A stretch of 64,000 nucleotides of DNA from Hyphomicrobiales bacterium (GTDB taxonomy: Bacteria; Pseudomonadota; Alphaproteobacteria; Rhizobiales; Rhizobiaceae). The notes beneath the pieces were generated by a model. That model ran no database searches. It had not been told where the DNA came from and was given only the letters and a program-made list of their open reading frames with translations. The stretch's first letter is position 1, and every line of letters begins with the position of its first letter. Position numbers and translations under genes: made by a program. Shown one piece after another: positions 21,239 through 29,746 of the stretch. The stretch is taken from positions 124,001 through 188,000 of the forward strand of contig UCAG01000012.1 in NCBI GenBank assembly GCA_900470285.1, in the 5' to 3' direction.

Positions 21239-21709
21239 TCACAGAAAACGTTCAGTAATTTTCTGTTTTAAACGGTCGCGAACATCGCGGTAAGCCGATA
21301 AACGCTGTTCCCGCGAGCCGGTGACCAGTGTCGGATCAGGCATCGGCCAATATTCCACATTGGCTGCAAAACTACGCATCCGTTCCAGCACCACATGATG
21401 CGCCTGCGGTGTCAGCGTAATAATCAGGTCAAAATACCCGTCATTCAGCTCTTCCAGTCCGACAGGCTGTCTTTCATTCAGCGACAACCCCTCTTCCTCA
21501 AGCACCGCATCCACAAACATGTCGCGCTCGCCGCGTGTTACACCGGCTGATGCCACATAGGTTTTGCCCTGTAACATAGAACGGGTGAGAATCTCCGCCA
21601 TCGGCGAGCGTATGGCATTCATTCCGCAGACAAACAGAACGGAAGCCGGTTTTTTGACAGTGGCAGCATCTGCAAGAATATCCGGCACCGGATCAGGAAT
21701 TATGCTCAT
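21239..21709 (-). CDS. Low-molecular-weight protein-tyrosine-phosphatase-like protein
   Basis: A 156-residue protein with the CX5R active-site loop CGMNAIRS (about residue 28), the DPT acid motif in MPDPTLV, and a C-terminal helix. The family includes LMW phosphatases and ArsC-type arsenate reductases. The fixed context between UPF0262 and infA suggests a housekeeping phosphatase. It starts three bases after the UPF0262 stop. Confidence 0.85.
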   Translation of the reverse strand: MSIIPDPVPDILADAATVKKPASVLFVCGMNAIRSPMAEILTRSMLQGKTYVASAGVTRGERDMFVDAVLEEEGLSLNERQPVGLEELNDGYFDLIITLTPQAHHVVLERMRSFAANVEYWPMPDPTLVTGSREQRLSAYRDVRDRLKQKITERFL

Positions 21710-21712
21710 CCG

Positions 21713-22198
21713 TCACCCGCGCCAGTGCAGCACACAAACAAGCGTAAACAAACGCCGTGCCGTATCGAAATCAAGGTCGATCTTACCCTCAAGCCGGTTC
21801 ATCAACGTCTGGGAACCTTCATTATGCAAGCCGCGCCGCCCCATATCAATCGCCTCAATACGGCTCGGTGTTGCCGAACGGATGGCTGCATAATAGCTCT
21901 CGCAGATCAGAAAATAGTCTTTGACCGTTTTACGCAGCGGAGACAGCGAGAGAATATGTGTTGCAACCAGCTCCCCTGCCTCACGCGTAATATTGAAGAT
22001 CAGGCGTTTTTCAACCAGTGACAAGCGCAGACGATAAGGCCCGCCATCGCTGTCACCGACCGGAGAAAAACTGTTCTCCTCGATCAGATCGAAAATAGCG
22101 ACGGCCCGTTCATGCTCAATATCCGGCGTAGACTGGCCGATTGTCTCGTCCAGTTCCACATCGATCAGCCGGGCATTGTCACTTTTTCCGGTCATCAC
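21713..22198 (-). CDS. UPF0262 family protein
   Basis: A 161-residue protein of unknown function found almost only in alphaproteobacteria, recognisable from [20 protein letters not shown] and [16 protein letters not shown]. It always sits between hisD and the phosphatase gene in this conserved block. No catalytic motif is visible. Confidence 0.9.
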   Translation of the reverse strand: MMTGKSDNARLIDVELDETIGQSTPDIEHERAVAIFDLIEENSFSPVGDSDGGPYRLRLSLVEKRLIFNITREAGELVATHILSLSPLRKTVKDYFLICESYYAAIRSATPSRIEAIDMGRRGLHNEGSQTLMNRLEGKIDLDFDTARRLFTLVCVLHWRG

Positions 22199-22249
22199 TC
22201 TTTACGCAGGCGGTATACAGAAAACCTGCCCGCTGTCCCTCATTTATCG

Positions 22250-23542
22250 TTACATATTCAATCGTCGTGAAATCGACAGGCCGTGTGCTTGCAATCCCTC
22301 AGTTTCAGCCAGTGTAATCGCGGATGGTCCGAGAAGACGCAATTGCTCCGCACCCAGTTTTAAAAGCGAGGTGCGCTTTACAAAATCCATCACCGACAGA
22401 CCGGAAGAGAACCGCGCAGAACGGGCTGTCGGCAGAACATGGTTCGGGCCGCCAACGTAATCACCGATCGCTTCCGGTGTATATTTACCAATGAAAATCG
22501 CACCGGCATTGCGGATTTTCGGCAGCAGACCATCCGTATCAGCCACTGCAATTTCCAGATGCTCAGCAGCAATACGGTTAATCAGCGGCACCGCAGTGTC
22601 AAAATCATCCACCAGAATGACCGCGCCAAAATCCTGCCAGCTTGCACGGGCGATTGCCTCACGCGGCAAGGTCTGCAACTGACGTTCAACCGCATCTTCT
22701 ACCGATTTGGCGAAATCCGTACTGTCAGTCAGCAGAATTGACTGGGCAAAAGCATCATGCTCGGCCTGCGCCAGCAAATCTGCGGCAATCCAATCCGGAT
22801 TATTGTCACTGTCGGCCACAACCAGCACTTCTGACGGGCCTGCGATCATATCAATGCCGACCGTGCCGAAAACCAGACGTTTTGCAGCCGCAACATAGGC
22901 ATTGCCAGGACCAACAATTTTGGAAACCGGTTTGATGGTTTCCGTACCATAGGCCAGAGCTGCAACAGCCTGCGCACCGCCCACGCGGTAAATCTCTGAA
23001 ACACCGGCAAGATACGCAGCCACCAGCACCAGAGGATTCAACGCGCCATCCGGTGACGGAACCACAATAACGATACGCTCAACGCCCGCAACTTTAGCCG
23101 GAACTGCGTTCATCAGCACCGAACTCGGATAGCTGGCTGTGCCACCCGGCACATAAAGTCCGACCGATTCAACAGCTGTCCAGCGTGAACCAAGCTCAAC
23201 ACCGATAGCATCAGTATAATAGTCATCTTTCGGCAGCTGACGTTTATGGTAGGATTCAATCCGGTCACGCGCCACAATCAGCGCATCAATCACAGACTGA
23301 TCGGCATTTTTAACGGCTTCCCGCACTTCCTCAGCCGTCACAGCAATGCCGGTCTTTTCCAGATCAATCCGGTCAAAACGTCTGGAATAATCGATCAGCG
23401 CCTGATCGCCGCGCTCGCGTACCTGCTGCACAATTTCACGCACGGCACGGTCAACATCTTCTGAAACTTCGCGTTTACCTGCCAGAAACGCCGCAAAACG
23501 GTTCTCAAAATCTGCGGCACTTTGTATGAGCGTCTGAACCAC
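22250..23542 (-). CDS. hisD: Histidinol dehydrogenase
   Basis: A 430-residue cytoplasmic zinc enzyme that oxidises histidinol to histidine in two NAD-dependent steps. It carries the signature IAGPSEVLVVAD, then AEHDAFAQS with zinc-ligand and catalytic histidine regions, and GPNHVLPT. It starts with GTG after GAGGGG. Normal length; a single-gene his locus coupled to housekeeping genes, as in related genomes. Confidence 0.97.
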   Translation of the reverse strand: MVQTLIQSAADFENRFAAFLAGKREVSEDVDRAVREIVQQVRERGDQALIDYSRRFDRIDLEKTGIAVTAEEVREAVKNADQSVIDALIVARDRIESYHKRQLPKDDYYTDAIGVELGSRWTAVESVGLYVPGGTASYPSSVLMNAVPAKVAGVERIVIVVPSPDGALNPLVLVAAYLAGVSEIYRVGGAQAVAALAYGTETIKPVSKIVGPGNAYVAAAKRLVFGTVGIDMIAGPSEVLVVADSDNNPDWIAADLLAQAEHDAFAQSILLTDSTDFAKSVEDAVERQLQTLPREAIARASWQDFGAVILVDDFDTAVPLINRIAAEHLEIAVADTDGLLPKIRNAGAIFIGKYTPEAIGDYVGGPNHVLPTARSARFSSGLSVMDFVKRTSLLKLGAEQLRLLGPSAITLAETEGLQAHGLSISRRLNM

Positions 23543-23551
23543 GCTAACCCC

Positions 23552-24010
23552 TCATTTCGTCATATTATCGGCAGCTATGTGATCCGGCTTGCTGCCGGTT
23601 TCCCAGGCAGGTCCCAGATCAGCAAGGCGCATTTCAATCACTTCAACAGTAAGACGAATGGTCTTATCTGCTGCAAAAACCAATTCAATCACGCCGGAAG
23701 GCGCATCAGCCGGTTCAAAATTAATCGCCAGCAAAGACAACACATCCTGTGGTGCGGTGCGGTCGATATTCTGTGCACGCACCTGCGTAACACGGTCAAA
23801 ATGCAACACGCTGCGGCGGCGCTCATAGCTCTCTTTGCCGCGCGCGCGCGCAGGTTGCTGTTCGCGAGCAAAACGGTTGCAGGCAAGAATAAAACGTTGC
23901 TCCGCAGGGCGGTAATCCAGATCGCCGACTTTCAGAACCGCATCCTGCATATGAGCAGAAATAATCTGTAAGTCTTCCTCATCCATTGCCACAAGCTTGA
24001 GCATTCGCAA
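23552..24010 (-). CDS. DUF2948 family protein
   Basis: A 150-residue alphaproteobacterial protein (LKLVAMDEEDLQIISAHMQDAVL near the N-terminus, shortened key DEEDLQIISAHMQDA) always found next to hisD and murA. Function is unknown. The TTG at 24010 follows AAGGAG at five bases and the ATG at 24004 at eleven; either may be used. Nine bases separate it from hisD. Confidence 0.88.
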   Translation of the reverse strand: MRMLKLVAMDEEDLQIISAHMQDAVLKVGDLDYRPAEQRFILACNRFAREQQPARARGKESYERRRSVLHFDRVTQVRAQNIDRTAPQDVLSLLAINFEPADAPSGVIELVFAADKTIRLTVEVIEMRLADLGPAWETGSKPDHIAADNMTK

Positions 24011-24112
24011 TCATTCTCCTTGAGCATTTCAATTCGCTGTTTCAGCGTTACCGGCTGTGAACAGTCTGTGCCATTGATATAAGCACTTAACAGTAAAAAG
24101 CACTACTGATTA

Positions 24113-24147
24113 ATAACAAACCCCGACCTGCGACAACAGATCGGGGT
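24113..24147 (-). terminator. Rho-independent terminator of murA
   Basis: On the minus strand an 11-bp stem (ACCCCGATCTG with CAGGTCGGGGT, one G-T pair) at 24120-24147 closes a six-base loop and is followed by TTGTTATT. It lies between murA and the DUF2948 gene. Confidence 0.82.
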
Positions 24148-24173
24148 CTGAAACAGAAAAACCTGAAAACAGA

Positions 24174-25463
24174 TTAACCGCTGATGCGGGAAACTTCGGC
24201 CCCGCAATTGGAGAGTTTCTCTTCCAGACGCTCAAAACCGCGATCCAGATGATAAACGCGGTTCACAGTGGTTTCACCTTCTGCCGCCAGACCTGCAATC
24301 ACCAGTGTTGCAGAGGCACGAAGATCAGTCGCCATCACCGGCGCACCTTTCAGGCGCTCAACACCTTCAACCGTTGCGGTCTGACCGGAAAGAGAGATTT
24401 TTGCGCCCAGACGCGCCAGTTCCTGCACATGCATGAAACGGTTTTCAAAAATCGTTTCCGTAATATGCGATGTGCCTTTGGCTTTGGTCATCAGACCCAT
24501 GAACTGCGCCTGCAAATCAGTCGGGAAGCCCGGAAACGGATCAGTTGTAATATTCACCGGTTCAATACCGTGACCATTGCGCACCACGCGTATGCCATTT
24601 TCAACATCGGTGATCTCTGTGCCGGTCTGGCGCACGACATCCAATGCAGACTGCAGCAGATCCGAACGGGTATTTTGCAGGACCACATCACCGCCGGTCA
24701 TGGCAACAGCCATGGCATAAGTGCCTGTTTCAATACGATCAGGAATCACGCGAACGCGCGCACCATTCAGGCTGGTCACCCCCTGAATGTGAATAGTTGG
24801 CGTACCCGCACCTTCAATTTTCGCACCCATAGCATTCAGGCACTCTGCGAGGTTCACCACTTCCGGTTCACAGGCCGCATTATGAATGATTGTATCGCCC
24901 TTGGCGAGACAGGCAGCCATCAGTGCTACATGGGTCGCACCGACAGAGACTTTCGGGAATGTGAATTCAGCCCCGACAAGCCCCGAACTGGTTGTTGCGC
25001 GGGCATAACCGTTTTCAATCTCGATCTTTGCGCCAAGTGCGGTCAGACTGTCGAGCATCAGATCAACCGGACGTGTACCAATCGAGCAGCCGCCTGGCAG
25101 CGACACAATCGCCTCACCGGCACGCGCCAGAAGCGGCCCGATAACCCAGAAGCTGGCGCGCATTTTAGCAACCAGCTCATAAGGTGCGGTGGTGTCGACG
25201 ATATTCTTCGTGGTGAAATGCACAGTGCGTTCATAAGAACCGTTCTGATGTTCACGACGACCGTTGACCGAATAATCCGCACCGTGGTTGCCGAGGATGC
25301 GTGTCAGCAGTTCCACATCGGCCAGATGCGGCATATTTTCAAGCGTCAGCGTTTCATCAGTCAGAAGCGATGCAATCATCAGTGGCAGAGCTGCATTTTT
25401 CGCGCCGGAAATCGGGATAATGCCGTTCAGTTTATTGCCGCCGGTGATTTTAATACGATCCAT
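24174..25463 (-). CDS. murA: UDP-N-acetylglucosamine 1-carboxyvinyltransferase
   Basis: A 429-residue first enzyme of peptidoglycan precursor synthesis, transferring enolpyruvate from PEP. Lys22 and Asn23 (ISGAKNAAL) and the active-site Cys126 in [11 protein letters not shown] are visible; the cysteine is the fosfomycin target. Length and motifs are canonical. It is transcribed alone and closed by the terminator at about 24120. Confidence 0.98.
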   Translation of the reverse strand: MDRIKITGGNKLNGIIPISGAKNAALPLMIASLLTDETLTLENMPHLADVELLTRILGNHGADYSVNGRREHQNGSYERTVHFTTKNIVDTTAPYELVAKMRASFWVIGPLLARAGEAIVSLPGGCSIGTRPVDLMLDSLTALGAKIEIENGYARATTSSGLVGAEFTFPKVSVGATHVALMAACLAKGDTIIHNAACEPEVVNLAECLNAMGAKIEGAGTPTIHIQGVTSLNGARVRVIPDRIETGTYAMAVAMTGGDVVLQNTRSDLLQSALDVVRQTGTEITDVENGIRVVRNGHGIEPVNITTDPFPGFPTDLQAQFMGLMTKAKGTSHITETIFENRFMHVQELARLGAKISLSGQTATVEGVERLKGAPVMATDLRASATLVIAGLAAEGETTVNRVYHLDRGFERLEEKLSNCGAEVSRISG

Positions 25464-26003
25464 AATTTTTCACTTTCACGGCAATGTCTTCCTGCACAAA
25501 ACGCATTCCCTGCGCTTGTCGAGACAGCCTGTTTTCAGACAGTCACAGCACACGCTGCCTCTGTCCTGTTCCGGTTTTCCTGTTACAGATATCTTTGCCG
25601 TGCAAAGTCTGCGCTGATATTAATGCTGCCATAAAGCAGTTTGGTGCTGACACAACAGCCTGATTCAATCAGAAATGTGTCTTTTATTCTAAAATCACAC
25701 TTTTCATTAAAGTCGTGATCCGTCCGGCAGCTTTGCATTATGCGGGAGGCACATAATGCAGCCCCGAACTGTAAATATTCAGGTGTTAGAGCAGCCTTGT
25801 GTAGCGCCCAATAGGGCGTACGGCGCTCTAGAGCATGTCGTGTGTTTACGCGTTTAATTGTATCCACTGCGCTTACGCTATCTTCTTGTTTTTACGCATG
25901 TCGCTATCGGAAAACCGGCGCCCACTTTTCCGCGACATGTTTTAGTCTTTCGAACATGATCCTAAATTGAAAAAGTTTAGAAATAATCATCCAAACGGGA
26001 TAT
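25464..26003. other. Intergenic region upstream of murA; includes a diverged REP-like element
   Basis: No convincing gene lies in these 540 bases. A minus-strand frame (25583-25867) has no ribosome binding site and spans repeat sequence. At about 25830-25943 there is an inverted repeat, GAGCATGTCGTG with CGCGACATGTTTTAG, enclosing CGGAAAACCGGCGCCCACTTT. This is a longer, diverged relative of the REP-like elements at 7131 and 19593. Confidence 0.5.
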
Positions 26004-26186
26004 TCAGTCAGTCTCAGTCTTACCGGCAGCAGGCAATCCTTCGCCGCGCTCATCTTCCGCACCGGAACGTCTTGAACGAATCTGCGCTTTACGGCGCATG
26101 AGATTCGCGCGCAATTGTTCAGAACGGCGCTTAGCACGCTGATCTGCTTCTGCTTTTTGGGATGGGGTATCAGGCTTATCAGTCAT
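26004..26186 (-). CDS. Small conserved basic protein upstream of murA
   Basis: A 60-residue, highly charged helical protein, rich in Arg, Lys and Glu (QRAKRRSEQLRANLMRRKAQ). Small proteins with this RANLxRRKxQ pattern occur at the same place, between murA and tRNA-Thr, in related bacteria, from memory of the family. No function is known. No cysteines or membrane segment. Confidence 0.65.
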   Translation of the reverse strand: MTDKPDTPSQKAEADQRAKRRSEQLRANLMRRKAQIRSRRSGAEDERGEGLPAAGKTETD

Positions 26187-26336
26187 TATGCGGTTCTTTT
26201 ACACCAGCAATCCTGTTTGGAAAAGCATACATATGCACAGGATTGTACGGTTTTTGTATTTTAAGCAAAAGAAATGCATTTGATGGCTTGCGGTTTCACG
26301 AATCTTATGCCAGAAGTCCGCCGCAACGGACAGTAT

Positions 26337-26411
26337 GCTGCGGTAGCTCAGTGGTAGAGCACTCCATTGGTAATGGAGAGGTCGAGAGTTCAATCCTCTC
26401 TCGCAGCACCA
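26337..26411 (+). tRNA. tRNA-Thr (anticodon GGT)
   Basis: A full cloverleaf folds: acceptor GCTGCGG with TCGCAGC, D-arm GCTC/GAGC, anticodon stem CTCCA/TGGAG with loop TTGGTAA (anticodon GGT), T-arm GAGAG-TTCAATC-CTCTC, discriminator A and encoded CCA. It marks the left edge of the prophage, and its 3' half is the probable attachment site. Confidence 0.96.
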
Positions 26412-26503
26412 GTTTTCCTAGCTTTTCCCAAATATTTAGATTTTGAATATGCATGGCTGCGCATAGCTAAACGCCTGCGAGTGGTAAGATTCTGGCAAGA
26501 TTT

Positions 26504-26518
26504 GTTCTACAACCGTTC
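26504..26518. promoter_or_regulatory. Possible LexA (SOS) box
   Basis: GTTC-TACAACC-GTTC fits the alphaproteobacterial LexA consensus GTTC-N7-GTTC. It precedes the SRAP remnant by 41 bases. About two chance matches to this pattern are expected in 64 kb, so the call is weak. Confidence 0.35.
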
Positions 26519-26540
26519 TTCATCCAAATCATCCTCCTAA

Positions 26541-26756
26541 AGCGAACCACTGTTTTTCTTGACAGGTATCTGGACAGAATGGATTGGTGTTAGGAAGCCG
26601 TCAGAGGGGAAACTAAATCACACCTTATTTGCATTCCTGACTAGTGAGCCGAATTCAGTTGTCGTCCCTATCCATCCAAAGGCTATGCCGGTCATTCTGA
26701 CCGAACCGGAAGAGCTGCAGCGGTCAAATGAAAAAATAATCGAGATTAAAGTTTGA
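26541..26756 (+). pseudogene. C-terminal remnant of an SRAP (YedK/HMCES) DNA-damage protein
   Basis: The frame reads LTGIWTEWIGVRK, LFAFLTSEPNSVVVPIHPKA and MPVILTEPEE, which correspond to the GLWE, T-x-PN-x-x-x-x-P-I-H and RMPVIL blocks at the C-terminal end of SOS-response-associated peptidases. These attach covalently to abasic sites in single-stranded DNA. The N-terminal half with catalytic Cys2 is missing and a stop lies upstream (26538-26540), so this is a fragment, perhaps left by an earlier insertion at the tRNA. Confidence 0.6.
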
Positions 26757-26874
26757 AAATATCAATTTTAAAATATAGAAGACACCATTTAAGCATGCGA
26801 CTAAAAGCATCACATGGTTGACGTAATGATGATAATAAATGATATGTGTCATAATCATTGAGTGGGGACAATGA

Positions 26875-27258
26875 ATGGCAACGCCAAAAAGATCATCAAT
26901 TCAGACTGAAAAATTGTATGAAATTGATCAAACTTACACAACTATTCGTTATGCTATAAAATACTTCAGTATTGCGATTTCCATATATTTTATCGGTCAG
27001 GCACTTCAGCCATTTGCTGGACAAGAAACATTTATAAATATTTTTATTTCATTTTTAGCTGACGTAAAATTTGCAGTTGCTATAACATTATCAGGTGCTG
27101 CATGTGCCTGGGCGATTGTTGAAAGATCATTACGCCGACGTAAAACTGACAAATTGCAAGGTAGAATAATCGAACTAGAGAGCTTAATAGACCCGGATAG
27201 ATCTTCATCTGGGCTAATGACAAACGGAACAACCAACCCAAAGGATAAGAGGCCATGA
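26875..27258 (+). CDS. Two-helix membrane protein, prophage edge
   Basis: A 127-residue protein with two hydrophobic helices (about 35-55 and 66-88) and a charged C-terminal tail with a short coiled-coil (RSLRRRKTDKLQGRIIELES). The start follows GGGGACA. It overlaps the next gene by four bases (ATGA). Not recognised. The AT-rich composition and orientation opposite to the late genes are typical of a gene expressed from the lysogen. Confidence 0.7.
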   Translation: MATPKRSSIQTEKLYEIDQTYTTIRYAIKYFSIAISIYFIGQALQPFAGQETFINIFISFLADVKFAVAITLSGAACAWAIVERSLRRRKTDKLQGRIIELESLIDPDRSSSGLMTNGTTNPKDKRP

Positions 27259-27800
27259 CAAATTATGATGCTATGTTCACTATCCTGTGTGTGATTGCCT
27301 TGTTTGCAATTATTTACGGCCCATGGCAATCCCTGTGTACAGACTATGCGCGACAAAAATTATTTGAAAAGCGTGACGAACTCTTCAATCTCGCAGCATC
27401 TGGCAAACTATCTTTTGATTCTAAAGTCTATAAAGAAACACGGCTGCAAATTGAGAGAAATATCCGATTTGCACATGAATTAACCTTACCACGCTTTCTA
27501 TTGCTTTCTTGGCTTTTAAACAAGAATAAGAGAGAGAGTTCGGTGAGTACGCTTATGCACTCAATTCATAACATACCAGATCATGAGACAAGAACATTAG
27601 TTTTAAAACTCATGAAGAGTACATCGAGTACGATGCTATACATGATGTTCGCAAAATCACCGATTGCAATGTTCTTGTCTCTTTTTATTGCAATGCCACT
27701 ATTTTACATATTCGGTGAAAAGCAGGCAATTAATGTAAAAAGGAAAAAGGCAGAGCAGTTCATACAGATTGAAGCAAACGCTCTGCCAATCAAAGTTTAA
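27255..27800 (+). CDS. Membrane protein paired with the preceding gene
   Basis: A 181-residue protein with an N-terminal helix (about 8-25), a central charged region (YARQKLFEKRDELFNLAASG), and two hydrophobic stretches near 125-155. It is translationally coupled to 26875-27258. The pair may act together at the inner membrane, for instance in superinfection exclusion, but nothing in the sequence proves this. Confidence 0.7.
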   Translation: MTNYDAMFTILCVIALFAIIYGPWQSLCTDYARQKLFEKRDELFNLAASGKLSFDSKVYKETRLQIERNIRFAHELTLPRFLLLSWLLNKNKRESSVSTLMHSIHNIPDHETRTLVLKLMKSTSSTMLYMMFAKSPIAMFLSLFIAMPLFYIFGEKQAINVKRKKAEQFIQIEANALPIKV

Positions 27801-27820
27801 AACCAAACGATACTGAATGC

Positions 27821-27851
27821 GCGAGTAGAAATAGATAATATTTCTACTCGC
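27821..27851. terminator. Hairpin between convergent genes
   Basis: A 12-bp perfect stem, GCGAGTAGAAAT (27821-27832) with ATTTCTACTCGC (27840-27851), lies between the accessory pair and the end of the lysis cassette. T-runs are short, but the symmetry and place suggest a two-way terminator. Confidence 0.7.
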
Positions 27852-27854
27852 TAG

Positions 27855-28109
27855 CTATTTTGAATGATTAATCCAGCTCAATACTTTTAGAATATTTTCG
27901 TAAAGCATAACTGTGCCAATAAATGTTCCAATGAGAGCTACAATCATCCATTTCATAAACCCGCCAACTGTTCTTATAGCGATGACCAGTCGCAGGCCGT
28001 CTTTAAGGGTTTCAATATCGTCCTCACGGAGCTGAGATAGAAACTCCTGCGTTTCCTCCGGCAGTTCATTGAAACGATGTGCCGGATTTGCATTTTGATC
28101 CATAGCCAT
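27855..28109 (-). CDS. Phage membrane protein at the end of the lysis cassette
   Basis: An 84-residue protein with an N-terminal soluble helical part (PAHRFNELPEETQEFLSQL) and one membrane helix near the C-terminus (MKWMIVALIGTFIGTVMLY). The start chosen (TGATG overlap at 28109) couples it to the outer spanin gene. A holin role is possible from position only. Confidence 0.65.
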   Translation of the reverse strand: MAMDQNANPAHRFNELPEETQEFLSQLREDDIETLKDGLRLVIAIRTVGGFMKWMIVALIGTFIGTVMLYENILKVLSWINHSK

Positions 28110-28309
28110 CACCAGCACCCCGCTTTCGTCCCATATGCATTGTGACCGGCAACGCCCTTACCTGCGCTCTGGTCATTGCCAGCCAGATAGACAGCCGTTT
28201 CAGGCTTAACGCTAATCTTCTGCCAGCCCGCGCAATTGTTCGCACTGGTCGCGCAACCCGCCAAGCTCAACACACAGAGCAACGCTATCCAAATTGTCGA
28301 TTGTTTCAT
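28109..28309 (-). CDS. Rz1-like outer-membrane spanin lipoprotein
   Basis: A 66-residue protein with a signal peptide and lipobox LAGC (Cys19), giving a lipoprotein of about 48 residues. It overlaps the inner spanin gene by about 100 bases in another frame, the classic Rz/Rz1 arrangement. Outer spanins join inner spanins across the periplasm to fuse the membranes at lysis. Confidence 0.72.
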   Translation of the reverse strand: MKQSTIWIALLCVLSLAGCATSANNCAGWQKISVKPETAVYLAGNDQSAGKGVAGHNAYGTKAGCW

Positions 28310-28466
28310 TAATCCCTGCCCTGTTCTGGATTGCCTGTGCCACGGCTTGAGCGGCTTTCAAGGCCGCATCTTGCTTGCCGTCATGAACCCCAAGCGCATA
28401 AAAAAAGAGGCCTGAAACTGCCCCTCCGATGACCACGCCGATGATGTGTTGAAGACCAATTTTCAT
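28212..28466 (-). CDS. Rz-like inner-membrane spanin
   Basis: An 84-residue protein from the start MKIGLQHIIG: an N-terminal membrane anchor (about 5-26) then a periplasmic helical region (KQDAALKAAQAVAQAIQNRA). It overlaps the endolysin by four bases and contains most of the start of the outer spanin gene. Architecture and position, not sequence similarity, support the call. Confidence 0.7.
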   Translation of the reverse strand: MKIGLQHIIGVVIGGAVSGLFFYALGVHDGKQDAALKAAQAVAQAIQNRAGINETIDNLDSVALCVELGGLRDQCEQLRGLAED

Positions 28467-29215
28467 GCGGCCTGATCCTGCATTCGTCTGATGAGGAAAT
28501 ACGCACCGGTGGCAAATGCCCCAACCATGATGATTGCAAGCGCCCACTGGATCGGTCCGGTTCCTGTCAAGATACTGCCAAGACCAGATGCAGCGCCGCC
28601 TAATGATGTCCAAGCCTCTGGCTTCTTCAAAGTTTCCATGATTGAGAGGTCAGCGGGGTTGGCTTTAGCGGATGTTTCAGCGCCGTCAGCCATGACATGG
28701 TCCCCCCTCATCATCTGACGCGCCTGGACCTCCACAGAAGACACCCGTTTTTGCCAACCCCGCCCGAATGTCGGCCATGTTTTCAGCGTTTTCATGAACC
28801 GGAGGCGCTCAGCAGCATAAGCGCCGATCAGATCACCTTTATAGGCATTCACTGCCGCAACTGTCTGTCCGCCGACAATACCGTCAGTGTTCACACCAAC
28901 CACACGCTGCAGCGATTTAACCGCCTGTGCGGGTCCGCTATTCACGCCATAATCAAAGGCCATGAAGTCAATGCCAACCGGAAGCAGATCACCGCCGGAT
29001 TGCACCCAATAAGAGCGCCGGTAAATCTCGGCGGCTTCTTCTTTGGTCAATGCTTTTACTTCCGCAGGTGTGACGCTGGACACGCCGCGATGCGCCGCTA
29101 ATGTCCTGTGTGTGATGCCATATTTTGTAGCACCGCCGGGGTCTTTCGGATTATTCACATACCCGCCCTCATGACCAAACATTAGGTCAAGCGCGGTCGT
29201 TAAAGTCTCACGCAT
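28463..29215 (-). CDS. Phage endolysin, glycoside hydrolase family 108 muramidase
   Basis: About 250 residues from MRETLTTALD (good site GAAAGGAACGCT). The catalytic glutamate is Glu16 in MFGHEGGYVNNPKDPGGATK, the GH108 signature, and a peptidoglycan-binding segment follows (RVVGVNTDGIVGGQTVAAV). GH108 enzymes cut the glycan of peptidoglycan. A C-terminal hydrophobic helix (about residues 220-242) could tether the enzyme to the membrane. A frame to 29248 would run into the upstream terminator and was not used. Confidence 0.9.
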   Translation of the reverse strand: MRETLTTALDLMFGHEGGYVNNPKDPGGATKYGITHRTLAAHRGVSSVTPAEVKALTKEEAAEIYRRSYWVQSGGDLLPVGIDFMAFDYGVNSGPAQAVKSLQRVVGVNTDGIVGGQTVAAVNAYKGDLIGAYAAERLRFMKTLKTWPTFGRGWQKRVSSVEVQARQMMRGDHVMADGAETSAKANPADLSIMETLKKPEAWTSLGGAASGLGSILTGTGPIQWALAIIMVGAFATGAYFLIRRMQDQAA

Positions 29216-29230
29216 AGCGTTCCTTTCGGC

Positions 29231-29255
29231 AATAAAAAACCGCCTCAAGGGCGGT
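29231..29255 (-). terminator. Terminator just upstream of the endolysin gene
   Basis: On the minus strand ACCGCC-CTTGA-GGCGGT (29239-29255) runs into TTTTTTATT, ending about 16 bases before the endolysin start. It separates the tail-fibre genes from the lysis genes. Confidence 0.78.
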
Positions 29256-29281
29256 GCATGCAGTCAATGATTAGACGATGA

Positions 29282-29746
29282 TCAGGCAGTTAAGGCTTGC
29301 TGCCACATTGCGTCGACCTGCTCCTGAGTAAGAGACAGATGAGTGGCCACTTGATTGAGCAGCGGATGTAAGCGCCGGTATTCGGAAGCATCCTGCCATT
29401 CAATGACAGCTTCATCGCCCATAGCCAGAATAGCTGCATCAAGGTCGGTCAAACTGATGCCGTTGCGCACCAATGTCAGGCGAAGCTGACGCTTGCTGAT
29501 TGATGGCATCTGGGCGCGCAGTTCTTCCGTTGTTGGTGCAGGCGGCGGCACATATGGGGAGATTTCACCATGCAGACCATGCATTGCCTCATCCCAAAGC
29601 TCACGTCCGATCTGCGTGTCGTAATTAGCGTTGATACACATAGGGTCTACACCTGCCCGGTGCGAGAACTTAACGTCTGCGCCAAGCACTGTATGCTCCG
29701 CATTGAGCCAACGTAGGGCTACAATAGTAACAATATTAGGCTCCAT
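29282..29746 (-). CDS. Phage tail-fibre-associated protein
   Basis: A 154-residue protein following the tail fibre gene with a one-base overlap. The C-terminal part (MPSISKRQLRLTLVRNGISL and DLDAAILAMGDEAVIEWQDA) is of a type common behind tail fibre genes in alphaproteobacterial phages, and may act in fibre assembly. No enzyme motif is visible. Confidence 0.65.
   Translation of the reverse strand: MEPNIVTIVALRWLNAEHTVLGADVKFSHRAGVDPMCINANYDTQIGRELWDEAMHGLHGEISPYVPPPAPTTEELRAQMPSISKRQLRLTLVRNGISLTDLDAAILAMGDEAVIEWQDASEYRRLHPLLNQVATHLSLTQEQVDAMWQQALTA

Noticed and set aside
25583-25867. 94-codon minus-strand frame upstream of murA
   Set aside because: No ribosome binding site, overlaps REP-like sequence and shows no protein-like composition.
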